Source: Candidatus Nanoarchaeia archaeon (GTDB lineage Archaea; Nanoarchaeota; Nanoarchaeia; SCGC-AAA011-G17; JAFCDX01). From it: a stretch of DNA of 29,269 nt. The notes beneath the pieces are model-generated. The model made no database searches and was not told where the DNA came from. It saw nothing but the letters and a program-made list of their open reading frames with translations. The stretch's first letter is position 1; each line of letters begins with the position of its first letter. Of the stretch, positions 15,794 to 23,606 are shown piece by piece. The position numbers and the translations under genes were made by a program. The DNA lies in the NCBI GenBank assembly GCA_028717785.1, contig JAQUND010000014.1, positions 1 through 29,269 on the forward strand, in the 5' to 3' direction.

Positions 15794-17521
15794 ATGTCGT
15801 TTAGTAAATATGGCATGTTAAAGACAGCAAAGATTGAAGTTCTTGAAAATACTAATGATTGGGAAACAATTCGTAAACAAGCAAAAACTCTCCCAGAAGA
15901 AAAAAAAGAAGAAGAAGTAAAAGAAGCTGATTTTCAAGTAGTTGCTACAATAGATCCAGAAAAATTTGTTTATATACATACAACAATTATGGCTGGCGTA
16001 AAAACTTGTTCTAATGGTTATTGGATAACACCCGAGACAGAAAAATATATCAACGACAATCATGATGCTTGGACATGTGAAGATCTTTTAAACGATTGTA
16101 AGTCTTTCAAAAGAGCTACTACTTTTGTCGAACACGATCAAAGATTAGAGCAAGCAAAAGGAAAATGTATTGATGTTGTTGCTAGAGATATGGGTGATAC
16201 TATATTGATTGATGTTCTTTTTTCTGTTGATAGACGACATAAAGATTTGGTAGCAAATATAGAAAATGGTATTATAAATGCTGTATCAATGGGTTGTACT
16301 ACTGCACAAACAATTTGTAGTATTTGTGGAAATGTAGCAAGTTCTCCAGAGACTTATTGTGAACATTTAAAAAGAGGAAATAAAGGGAGTTTTTTTAAAG
16401 TAGAGGGTGCATCAAGAAAATCAGCTGAAATTTGTAAAAGTAATACTTTTTTTGATGTGTCTCTTGTAGCAAATCCTGCTTTTGCAGGTGCAATTTTCAG
16501 AAAAATACTTTCTCCAGAAGACAATAAAAAAATTCTTTCTGCATTATTAAGTTCTAAAATAGAAGCAGTTCATAAAGACAATGATATTTTATTAAAAGCA
16601 GCATCTAAAGAATGTGATGCAGTGACAGTCTCAATTAAACAAAACGGAAAAATAGAAATAATAACTCCTAAACAGTCTTTTATTTCTGAAGAAACTCTTG
16701 ACAAAGAAGAAATTGAAAAAATATGTTCGTTTGTCACAAAAGCTCAAAAGCCTTTAGTTGAAAAAGTATTTGAAAAACTTTTTGGAAAAAAACAAGTCTC
16801 ACACCCTATAGAAAATGAAAGTGGAAATAAAGATTTTTCTATATCTGATTCTGATTATTCTGATATTCCATATAGAGACAGATTTAAAGCTTTTGAAAAT
16901 GTTAATACAGAATCACAAAATCTTCCAATATTAGATCTCAAACCTAAAGTTTATATTTTAGATATTAACCCTAAAAATTTAGACACTGTTATGTCAAGAG
17001 TTGAAGGATTTGAATGTTTAAAATGTGGTTTTAAATCTGATTTATGGAAAATAAAAGCTTCTTCTATAGATTCAGGTAAGACGACATCTTTAGAATGTCC
17101 AAGATGTTTTTATATAGCTGAAGAGACAATATATAAAGATTCTTCCAAATCAAAGTTAAAAGCTGGAGACAAAGTTAAAATAACAACAGGAAAAGGGAAA
17201 GATAAAACTGGTGAAATTATTGGCAAAAAAGGTCCTTTATTTATCATAAAATTAAAAGACAAATCTGTTGTAATGAAATTCGAAAAAGACATTAAACTAT
17301 CTACTGAAAAACAAGCAAGGGTATTTATAGCTTCTCAAGATATTTTTGTAGAAAATGATGAGGGAACCTTTTGGTTTGATGAACAAGGCAATTCAGTAAT
17401 AACCAAAGGGGAAAAAGTTTCTTTTGTTACTGATGTTGATAATGGCAAATATGGTCTGTTTACTACTGAAACAGGCGAAGATTTTTTTATGCCTATGTGT
17501 CATGTAAATGCTAAAGGATAA
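15794..17521 (+). CDS. prohead protease with zinc-ribbon and KOW-like C-terminal extensions, 575 aa
   Basis: GGAGGG at 15781-15786 selects ATG 15794. Residues about 95-240 are a phage prohead serine protease: FVEHDQ with candidate catalytic His114, a long strand region (DVVARDMGDTILIDVLFSVDR), and NAVSMGCT with candidate Ser165, followed by a CSICGNVASSPETYCEH zinc insert and FFDVSLVANPAF. The protease cleaves scaffold and head proteins before packaging. The C-terminal half is unusual: a four-Cys zinc ribbon (FECLKCGFKS ... LECPRCFYIAEE, about residues 405-440), then a KOW-like segment (KAGDKVKITTGKGKDKTGEI) and a beta-rich tail. The extension is much longer than typical proteases (about 200-250 residues). 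It could be autocleaved or act as a structural domain. Confidence 0.85.
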   Translation: MSFSKYGMLKTAKIEVLENTNDWETIRKQAKTLPEEKKEEEVKEADFQVVATIDPEKFVYIHTTIMAGVKTCSNGYWITPETEKYINDNHDAWTCEDLLNDCKSFKRATTFVEHDQRLEQAKGKCIDVVARDMGDTILIDVLFSVDRRHKDLVANIENGIINAVSMGCTTAQTICSICGNVASSPETYCEHLKRGNKGSFFKVEGASRKSAEICKSNTFFDVSLVANPAFAGAIFRKILSPEDNKKILSALLSSKIEAVHKDNDILLKAASKECDAVTVSIKQNGKIEIITPKQSFISEETLDKEEIEKICSFVTKAQKPLVEKVFEKLFGKKQVSHPIENESGNKDFSISDSDYSDIPYRDRFKAFENVNTESQNLPILDLKPKVYILDINPKNLDTVMSRVEGFECLKCGFKSDLWKIKASSIDSGKTTSLECPRCFYIAEETIYKDSSKSKLKAGDKVKITTGKGKDKTGEIIGKKGPLFIIKLKDKSVVMKFEKDIKLSTEKQARVFIASQDIFVENDEGTFWFDEQGNSVITKGEKVSFVTDVDNGKYGLFTTETGEDFFMPMCHVNAKG

Positions 17522-17523
17522 AT

Positions 17524-18129
17524 ATGTTGTTTATTTCAAATTTTTTTTCTATCAATAATTCATCGAAAAAATTAAAAAACGCTCAAGATGTTTTAGAATT
17601 ATATGCTGATTTAAAAGCTTATAGATTTGAAAAAGAAGTTGCTATAGTAGAATCTTCTAAAAATAAAATTATAAAATATATTAAAAATACGTTTCCTTCA
17701 AATCCTGTTAGAGCTACTTCTGAAATCAATAAATTTTTATGTTTAAATAAGAATTCTAAATCTATATGGACATGTGGATTTAGAGACAATGAAGAAAGAT
17801 GGGTATGGTATGAAGATAGCAAACCCAAAATAACAGTTTGTTTTAATGAAGCTTATAAAAATGGGACATTAGAAGACAAAGTATATTTTTATTCTGCAAG
17901 ATATGGTATGGACATAATATCACGTATAAAAAAATATAATATTAATAAAATTGCTAAAGAAATAAATGGATTTATTTTAGAAAAACCTTATATAAAATTA
18001 ACTTGTAATAATTGCAAAAATGAAGAAAATTATACAATAGATGATCTTGTAGATTCTAACAAGAACTCTAATTATAATTCTAATAATGTAGTATGTCAAC
18101 ATTGTAACAAATTAATCATATTAAAATAA
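17524..18129 (+). CDS. hypothetical protein with C-terminal zinc ribbon, 201 aa
   Basis: The start follows AAAGGATAA and lies two bases past the protease stop, so the genes are coupled. Residues 15-60 are helical. The middle has aromatic-rich stretches (KSIWTCGFRDNEERWVWYED). The end contains LTCNNCKNEENYT and VVCQHCNKLIIL, two Cys pairs about 33 residues apart that would form a zinc ribbon. No family is recognised. Its place between protease and scaffold suggests a head-assembly role, by position only. Confidence 0.7.
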   Translation: MLFISNFFSINNSSKKLKNAQDVLELYADLKAYRFEKEVAIVESSKNKIIKYIKNTFPSNPVRATSEINKFLCLNKNSKSIWTCGFRDNEERWVWYEDSKPKITVCFNEAYKNGTLEDKVYFYSARYGMDIISRIKKYNINKIAKEINGFILEKPYIKLTCNNCKNEENYTIDDLVDSNKNSNYNSNNVVCQHCNKLIILK

Positions 18130-18169
18130 AGAAATTTACGTCTTTTTTAACTAATTTTTAGGAGGAACT

Positions 18170-19630
18170 ATGGCTTATAACTGGCATGCAAAAGTACACA
18201 AAACAGGAACTAAAGTTGCTATTTTTGATGGACTTAAGTTAGTAAAAGTAGTAGAATCATCAAAAGAAACATTTGAGCCCGCTGAAGCTCAAAAATTTGC
18301 TGAAAAAGCTATAGAACAACTTAAAGAAAAAACATCAGCGCAAATGACGTCACCAAGTGAACAACCCTCTACTACAAGTGAAGCTGAACTTCAAAATATA
18401 TCTATGTCTGTTGCAACACAACAAGCAACTGGTGGAAATGAAGGAAAAGAAGTTGAAGAAAAAGGCAGCGATTTTGACAATGATGAAAATGGTGAAGACG
18501 ATGAAGATGATGAAAAATTAGCAAGTGAAAATACGAATCTCAAAAAAATAGTTTCTGGTTTGAAAACTACACTTGCTAAAGAAAGAAATGAAAGAATTAT
18601 TGAAAGAAAAGCAAGAAGAGGTTTGGCGATAGCAAAACAACTTGTAAACGAAGGTGTTCTTGAAGACAGTTATGAAACAATAAAAAACAAAGTTGCTGAA
18701 ATAGTTAAACTTGAAGAAAGCGAAATCGAAAGACTTGAAAGAAAAATTGCTGGCGAACACGAATTTGTTTCAGTAGAAGATGCTCAAAAAGAACTTCGTA
18801 GACAATCAAGAATATCGAGAATTAATCGCCAAGCAGCTGCAGAAGCTCAAGAAGACAACGATGAAGAAGAAGCTGATAAACTAGACAGAAAAGCTGACGA
18901 AGCAGAAGCAAAAGTTGCTCACATTCAACAAGTTATTTTAGACATGTCTAAAACTGCTGAATCAGATCAAACAAATAATGAAAAACAAAAAACAGATACT
19001 ACAGTAGCAACAAACAATGAAGAACAAAAAACTGCTGAAGACGAAAGTACACAACCTACTGAAAAAGAAACAACAGAACCTGAAGAAAAAACTGAAAATT
19101 CTAAACCCGATGAAGAACCTAAAGAACAAGTTGCTGAACCAGAAAAAACTTCTTCTAACGAACAATACGAAAAACTTTCTGCTTTAGCAAAAGAATATCG
19201 TACTATCGCTGCAAATCACAGAAAACTTGCTGAAGTAGCTGAATCTAATGCTGATATTGAAACAGCAGACGCTCAAGACGCTATGGGAGATGAAGCTGAA
19301 GAAAAAGCAGAAAACATTGAAGAGAAACTTGCTGAAATGAGCGCTTTAGAATCAGAAAAAAATGAAGAACCCGAAGAAAAAGCTGATGAAAATTCTTCTA
19401 ATATTGAAGAACAAACAGAAGAAAACAAAGAATCAACAAAAAAAGAACCTGGAAATGTAGTTACTTCTTCAAAACACTCTGTTCTTAAAAGAGAAGATGG
19501 TGCTATAGTAGAAGAAAGCTTTGGAATCGATAAAAATGCTTCTCTTGTAGAAGAAAATGATTATTCAAACGATCCTGAAGTTGAAATCCTTTCTAAAATG
19601 TGGAGAAGCGTTCCAAAAAACGATGAATAA
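18170..19630 (+). CDS. acidic coiled-coil protein, probable scaffold/capsid assembly protein, 486 aa
   Basis: The ATG follows TTAGGAGGAAC, one of the strongest ribosome binding sites in the window, so expression is expected to be high. Residues 1-55 are a small beta/alpha domain (WHAKVHKTGTKVAIFDGLKL). The rest is low-complexity, very rich in Glu, Lys and Ala, with long coiled coils; an apparent internal duplication relates the segment near residue 220 (NRQAAAEAQEDNDEEEADK) to one near 345 (HRKLAEVAESNADIETADA). The last residues DPEVEILSKMWRSVP look like a defined end module. Position between prohead protease and capsid, composition and length fit a scaffold or core protein that is degraded during maturation. 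It could also be a permanent inner head protein. Confidence 0.65.
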   Translation: MAYNWHAKVHKTGTKVAIFDGLKLVKVVESSKETFEPAEAQKFAEKAIEQLKEKTSAQMTSPSEQPSTTSEAELQNISMSVATQQATGGNEGKEVEEKGSDFDNDENGEDDEDDEKLASENTNLKKIVSGLKTTLAKERNERIIERKARRGLAIAKQLVNEGVLEDSYETIKNKVAEIVKLEESEIERLERKIAGEHEFVSVEDAQKELRRQSRISRINRQAAAEAQEDNDEEEADKLDRKADEAEAKVAHIQQVILDMSKTAESDQTNNEKQKTDTTVATNNEEQKTAEDESTQPTEKETTEPEEKTENSKPDEEPKEQVAEPEKTSSNEQYEKLSALAKEYRTIAANHRKLAEVAESNADIETADAQDAMGDEAEEKAENIEEKLAEMSALESEKNEEPEEKADENSSNIEEQTEENKESTKKEPGNVVTSSKHSVLKREDGAIVEESFGIDKNASLVEENDYSNDPEVEILSKMWRSVPKNDE

Positions 19631-19660
19631 AAAATTTGGAGATTAATTCTCCAAATTTTT
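19631..19660 (+). terminator. rho-independent terminator after the scaffold gene
   Basis: A stem of at least 11 base pairs, AAATTTGGAGA with TCTCCAAATTT, encloses the loop TTAAT and runs into a T-tract. It begins directly at the stop codon of the 18170 gene. It separates the scaffold unit from the decoration/capsid cassette. Confidence 0.85.
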
Positions 19661-19683
19661 GTAAACCTTTTATAATTCTATAT

Positions 19684-19699
19684 TTATTGGTTTTTAGAT
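19684..19699 (+). promoter_or_regulatory. degenerate promoter-like motif before the capsid cassette
   Basis: TTTATTGGTTTTTAGAT-like sequence shares the GTTTTTA core and two leading T bases with the recurring motif, and lies about 45 bases before ATG 19744, the same spacing as the better copies. A TATAAT sequence also occurs at about 19669-19674 and could be a host-type -10 element. A promoter is expected here because a terminator precedes and a highly expressed cassette follows. Confidence 0.35.
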
Positions 19700-19743
19700 T
19701 TAATTAAGTTTTAATAGTTCAAACTAAACTAAGGAGTTGTTTC

Positions 19744-20238
19744 ATGGCACTTAGAATCCTGATCCCGGGTGACAGAAATCCTCTGTCAACATTGGCTCCT
19801 AGCGCTTTTACTCGTCAGAATTATGGCGCTGCTGGTGCTACGTCAGACCGAATAACAGCTGACACACCGGATGGAGTCCTGGCAGGTATGGTCGCGGCCT
19901 ATTCCGACAACTATGAAGTCGACATTTGTACGGCTTACAAACCTGTTGGAATTTTCCTCAACGACGCTGCTGGTTCACCGTTCGAAAATACCCCTGCTGT
20001 TGCTTCGGGTAAAATCACAGTCATGCGTTCTATGGGATCGTATGAAACTGACATTTATGAAACTCGCAATGAAGCTGATTCTGCAGATCTCGTGTATACA
20101 GCTGGCGAGCTACTCTATGTCAGCGACTTTGGTCTTCTAACATCTGAAGATCTAAGTTTAAGTTGTCCCGCTGTCGCGCGTATTTCAAAAATACCAACAG
20201 CAACAGACCCATGGCTTGGTTTTGATCTCTTAATATGA
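19744..20238 (+). CDS. decoration-like capsid protein upstream of the major capsid protein, 164 aa
   Basis: AAGGAG nine bases upstream supports ATG 19744. The product is a compact beta-rich, Ala/Gly/Asp-rich protein with no lysine-rich or coiled regions: MALRILIPGDRNPLSTLAPS at the start, GKITVMRSMGSYETDIYETR and a GELLYVSDFGLLT turn near the end. Small proteins directly upstream of phage capsid genes are commonly head decoration (cement) proteins, and this matches in size and position. A related architecture is seen at 15246. Base composition differs sharply from the rest of the window (30 G or C in its first 60 bases), as in the following capsid gene. The other-frame ORF inside it is a shadow. 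Confidence 0.72.
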   Translation: MALRILIPGDRNPLSTLAPSAFTRQNYGAAGATSDRITADTPDGVLAGMVAAYSDNYEVDICTAYKPVGIFLNDAAGSPFENTPAVASGKITVMRSMGSYETDIYETRNEADSADLVYTAGELLYVSDFGLLTSEDLSLSCPAVARISKIPTATDPWLGFDLLI

Positions 20239-20239
20239 T

Positions 20240-20282
20240 AAAGAACAAAACCAAACAAACAACAAACAAAAACAAGCAACAG
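20240..20282 (+). promoter_or_regulatory. T-free A/C-rich leader before the capsid gene
   Basis: This 43-base spacer contains no T and only four G; it is built from CAA/CAAA-like units. It directly precedes the AAAAGGAG ribosome binding site of the capsid gene. Such sequence cannot form stable hairpins, so the ribosome site would stay exposed. A translation-enhancing role is inferred. Confidence 0.45.
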
Positions 20283-20298
20283 TAAAAGGAGATTTTCT

Positions 20299-21177
20299 AT
20301 GAAAATCACGACAGCAGCTGACAAAGAAAGAGCCATTGAAAAGCTCTTACTTACTCCTGAAGGTAAGATGAAGCTTGCTGCTTCGATGCAAAATCCTCTT
20401 CGTGAACGTCTTGATTACGAGGGTGTATTTCGTCGTGCAGCAGTTGTTGATCCACTACCTCAGGGTGCTATGCCTTACTATGACAGAGATGTCGACGTAC
20501 CTGCTATTATCATAGGTGAAGAAGGTCAAACACCAGAAACTATTGTCAAAGGTAAAAGAATTCTTGTTCCTTTATTTGAACTCGCTTCAAACCCGAAAAT
20601 ACCGTTCACTCAGATCAAAGAACGTCGTTACAATCTGATTGATCGTGCACAAGACAAAGCAAAACAAGACATCCAAGCAAGCGAAGATGATCTTGGCTTT
20701 AGTGCCCTTCAAGTTGCAGCAGCTCAAATAAATCCAAACACCGGTCTTCCTTTCAACGCAGTAACTAGTGCTTCTGGAAGTCTCGACAGAGATTCTCTTG
20801 CAGATGCTTTTGCTGAAGTTGAAAAACATGACCTCCGTGTTGCACGACTATTCATGAATGCCAGAGACTACTCTGATATTCGTAAATTTGGTCGCGATCA
20901 ACTTGATCCAATATCACAAAGAAGTCTGTTCAACACTGGACTAATGGCAACAATGTGGAACGCTGACATTATTGTTAGCAGAGTCGTTCCTATTGGTACA
21001 ATCTTCGTTTGTACTGAAGAAAAGTTTCTAGCTGTTATGCCTCAAAAAATTGACATTACAGTCCTTCCAGCTGATGATCCTGACAACCGCCTTATTGGAT
21101 GGTCAATATTCGAACAAATTGGGATTGGAGTATGGAACCCACGCGGCGTAAGCTTGATTCAAGTTACCCGTTCATAA
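20299..21177 (+). CDS. major capsid protein (HK97-like fold expected), 292 aa
   Basis: The protein starts after AAAAGGAG and has the pattern of large-phage capsid proteins: an N-terminal helix of about 28 residues, then QNPLRERLDYEGVFRR at 31-46, VDPLPQGAMPYYDRDVDVPA, a long central section with PFTQIKERRYNLIDRAQDKA (spine-helix-like), ARLFMNARDYSDIRKFGRD, and a C-terminal VPIGTIFVCTEEKFL ... WSIFEQIGIGVWNPRGV that forms the P-domain/C-terminal strands. The leading helix is short, so a scaffold delta domain is probably separate (18170). Codons favour C-ending forms, in contrast to the A/T-ending codons elsewhere, consistent with very high expression. It is followed by a strong terminator. Confidence 0.9.
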   Translation: MKITTAADKERAIEKLLLTPEGKMKLAASMQNPLRERLDYEGVFRRAAVVDPLPQGAMPYYDRDVDVPAIIIGEEGQTPETIVKGKRILVPLFELASNPKIPFTQIKERRYNLIDRAQDKAKQDIQASEDDLGFSALQVAAAQINPNTGLPFNAVTSASGSLDRDSLADAFAEVEKHDLRVARLFMNARDYSDIRKFGRDQLDPISQRSLFNTGLMATMWNADIIVSRVVPIGTIFVCTEEKFLAVMPQKIDITVLPADDPDNRLIGWSIFEQIGIGVWNPRGVSLIQVTRS

Positions 21178-21201
21178 CTAGTTCTAGTTCAATGATTTAA
21201 G

Positions 21202-21231
21202 CCCTGTCTTGGTAACAAGATGGGGTTTTTT
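21202..21231 (+). terminator. rho-independent terminator after the major capsid gene
   Basis: A 10-base-pair stem, CCCTGTCTTG with CAAGATGGGG (two G-T pairs), closes a GTAA tetraloop and is followed by six T. It lies 24 bases beyond the capsid stop codon and ends the capsid transcript before the nuclease-methyltransferase gene. Confidence 0.93.
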
Positions 21232-21239
21232 GTTTGTCG

Positions 21240-21249
21240 TTTGCACTTG
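21240..21249 (+). repeat. TTTGCACTTG, left copy of a 10-base repeat flanking the nuclease-methyltransferase gene
   Basis: The same 10 bases occur at 23480-23489, just after the terminator that follows the gene. Both copies lie 3' of a terminator T-tract. They could be a footprint of insertion of the gene, or coincidence in AT-rich spacer. Confidence 0.3.
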
Positions 21250-21361
21250 CTTTCTGACAACTAAAACATCAAGGCATCACCCTTTAAAGCTGTTATCTGA
21301 TTTTTTTATTATCTGGTGCAAAAAATAGTATATATTATTTCTATGCAATAAAGGAGTAATG

Positions 21362-23434
21362 ATGAAATGTCAAATTGAAGGTTGTGATGTAATTAGAGAA
21401 GATTTGTCTCAGCATATTAGACTAGACCACAAAATGTCTATTCAAGAGTACAAATTGAGGTTTAATGTCAAATATGTAATTGATGAAGAGAAAAGACTAA
21501 AACGAGGTGCATCAAGACGAGTAACAAATCAATTAACAAAGCAGTTCAAATGTGAAGTTTGTGGTGAAGCTTGTCTTACAAAAGAAGCTTTAGAAAAACA
21601 TTACAGGACATCTAAAGATGCACAACATAGTTACGTATTATTTAATGAAACTAATATTGATGATTGGGTTCAATGTGAAATTTGTGGTCTTAAAAAAGGT
21701 AGAATTGATTTTCATTTAGTCGCAGATCATTATATGACAAAAGAAGAATATTTTCAAAAATATAATAAAGCTTATTTGAGTAAGAACTTTATTAAAAGAT
21801 CGATTATTGCAGGGTCAAAAGAACATGAAAGTGAAAATTTTCTTGGTTCAAAAAACTCTTTTTATGGCAAACATCACTCAGAGATTTCTAAAAATAGTAT
21901 TGGTCAAACAACAAGATTAAATAATTCAAAAAAATTTGTACACCATAACAAAGGAAAGTCTCATACAGAAGAGACACGGAAAAAGATGAGCGAAAGTCGA
22001 ATGGGAAGTAAGAACCCTATGTTTGGTAAACAGCCAGATATAAAAACAGCTCATTCAATCCATGGGTACCGTAAAGATATTGGACATAGCGTACGGTCTA
22101 CATTGGAAGCTAATTATGCTCGTTATCTTGTTTATAATAATGTAGAGTATGAGTTTGAGCCGAAGCCTTTCGTGGTGATGTCTGATAAGGGAGAAGAGAA
22201 TTGTTGGATAGATTTTTATTTGCCGCATACTGATGAGTGGGTTGAGTTGAAGAATTATCAAGATAGAAATATAGATAAGATAGAGTTGATTATGAAGCAG
22301 TATCCATCAGTGAATCTTAGAATTTTGTATGCTGATTCAGACGAGTGGCAAGAAATTGACGAAAAGTATTCAAAGTTGTTGCCTTTGTGGGAGACGCAAG
22401 CGCAAAATCTTAGAACACATCCAGATTTGTATATAGATAATATTGAGTTACAACAAATAACAAATCAAAAAAATATTCTACCTGTTGAAAAAAGCGATCT
22501 TATAAGATTGAGTAAAGAAAATAGAGAGAAATTAAGCGAGATATTATTTGAGTATTATAGAGAGATTGGTTTTCCTAATATTCAATATTCTGAGAAAGAA
22601 CTTGTTGACGATTTTTATTCTTTGAGAAAGTTTAAAATTAATGTTGTAGACAAGATGATCAATACTGGATCAATATATGGTTATAAGATGAGAGATCATT
22701 TTATTAAAGAACAGTATACTAATTTTGTAGAGCTTTTCAAAGATGATATAGTTTTGAGAAAATTAATAAGAAATAGGTTGGGACTGGATAGAAAAACACC
22801 TGAGTTTTTTACATTTAACGACAGGTTATTGATTCGAGGGTTTGAAGTTTTGTATCCTGAGGCAAGGTTTAGTAAATATAATGCTTCAATTGCTAAGTGG
22901 GTAGTCGACACGTTTTGCGAAGGTAACAACGTCTTTGATTATAGTTGCGGGTGGGGAGCAAGATTGATGGGAACAATTGCTTCTGATAAGAATTATATAG
23001 GTGTTGATACAAATTCTAAGTTAGTCGACCAATTAAATTATATGGGAAAATGGTTGTGTAATTTTAAGAAAGATTCAATTAAAGTTTTTAATATAGATGC
23101 TGCAAAATTTAAACCTGATGTAAAGATTGATCTTGCATATAGTTGTCCTCCTTATGGAATTAAAGAGAAGTATCAAGATATGACAATAAATTCTGATGAT
23201 GATTGGTTTAAATATTATTTACAGCCTGTTGTTAAGAATTGTTTTGAAGTTTTAAGACATGGTGGGAAATTTGTTTGTCACATTTCAATAACATTGAGCG
23301 ATTTGGTAAAGTATGAGCTTAACAAGTATTTTAAATTTGTTGACGAATTTTATGTAGCTACAAAATATTCTCCATTTGTTAAGAATGAAAGACAAAGAGT
23401 AAATGAAACTATTTTAGTGTATCAAAAAAGTTAA
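21362..23434 (+). CDS. zinc-finger/NUMOD3/PD-(D/E)XK nuclease fused to DNA methyltransferase, 690 aa
   Basis: AAGGAG at 21351-21356 is 5 bases from ATG 21362 and only 2 from the ATG at 21359, so I use 21362. Domain order: three Cys/His zinc fingers (CQIEGC...HIRLDH; CEVCGEACLTKEALEKH; CEICGLKKGRIDFHLVADH) in about 1-135; two NUMOD3-type repeats (GSKNSFYGKHHSE near 162, GSKNPMFGKQ near 215); a nuclease core with Glu249, Asp284 and E295-L-K297 arranged as in PD-(D/E)XK enzymes; a helical linker; then a class I methyltransferase with motif I DYSCGWGA at 526-533, an acidic strand end YIGVDTNS, and motif IV SCPPYG at 594-599, typical of amino-methyltransferases. NUMOD3 and such fingers are DNA-binding parts of homing endonucleases. 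The gene sits alone between terminators downstream of the capsid gene. It could be a homing element that protects its own target, or a restriction-modification-like enzyme. Confidence 0.85.
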   Translation: MKCQIEGCDVIREDLSQHIRLDHKMSIQEYKLRFNVKYVIDEEKRLKRGASRRVTNQLTKQFKCEVCGEACLTKEALEKHYRTSKDAQHSYVLFNETNIDDWVQCEICGLKKGRIDFHLVADHYMTKEEYFQKYNKAYLSKNFIKRSIIAGSKEHESENFLGSKNSFYGKHHSEISKNSIGQTTRLNNSKKFVHHNKGKSHTEETRKKMSESRMGSKNPMFGKQPDIKTAHSIHGYRKDIGHSVRSTLEANYARYLVYNNVEYEFEPKPFVVMSDKGEENCWIDFYLPHTDEWVELKNYQDRNIDKIELIMKQYPSVNLRILYADSDEWQEIDEKYSKLLPLWETQAQNLRTHPDLYIDNIELQQITNQKNILPVEKSDLIRLSKENREKLSEILFEYYREIGFPNIQYSEKELVDDFYSLRKFKINVVDKMINTGSIYGYKMRDHFIKEQYTNFVELFKDDIVLRKLIRNRLGLDRKTPEFFTFNDRLLIRGFEVLYPEARFSKYNASIAKWVVDTFCEGNNVFDYSCGWGARLMGTIASDKNYIGVDTNSKLVDQLNYMGKWLCNFKKDSIKVFNIDAAKFKPDVKIDLAYSCPPYGIKEKYQDMTINSDDDWFKYYLQPVVKNCFEVLRHGGKFVCHISITLSDLVKYELNKYFKFVDEFYVATKYSPFVKNERQRVNETILVYQKS

Positions 23435-23448
23435 TTATCACTATTATT

Positions 23449-23482
23449 GCTTTCTAACTAGTTTCTAAAAGGGAGCTTTTTT
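23449..23482 (+). terminator. probable terminator after the nuclease-methyltransferase gene
   Basis: GCTTTCT at 23449-23455 pairs with AGGGAGC at 23470-23476 (two G-T pairs), followed by six T. The stem is shorter and the loop longer than at 21202, so confidence is moderate. It lies 14 bases past the stop codon. Confidence 0.45.
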
Positions 23483-23489
23483 GCACTTG
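23480..23489 (+). repeat. TTTGCACTTG, right copy of the flanking 10-base repeat
   Basis: Identical to 21240-21249. The two copies bracket the 21362-23434 gene at a distance of 2.24 kb. Confidence 0.3.
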
Positions 23490-23587
23490 AGACTTTATTT
23501 AGTTTTCTACTATTTTTTATTTAGATCTATATAGACAAACAATCAGAGTATGTTTAGACAGGTTCCTAGTCATTGTATGATAAAACT

Positions 23588-23606
23588 AAATATTTTACTG
23601 TTTTTA
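23588..23606 (+). repeat. 19-base repeat, copy A (AAATATTTTACTGTTTTTA)
   Basis: It differs by one base from 23785-23803. Its 3' half contains the GTTTTTA core of the promoter-like motif (TTTTACTGTTTTTAA at 23593-23607), so it may be a weaker promoter copy. Confidence 0.45.

Noticed and set aside
19871..20140. 89-residue open frame inside the decoration-like gene, + strand
   Set aside because: It is fully contained in the well-supported 19744 gene, has no ribosome site, and its composition is that of an out-of-frame read.
21359..21364. ATG at 21359 as start of the nuclease-methyltransferase gene
   Set aside because: Only 2 bases separate it from AAGGAG; the next ATG at 21362 has a usable 5-base spacing.
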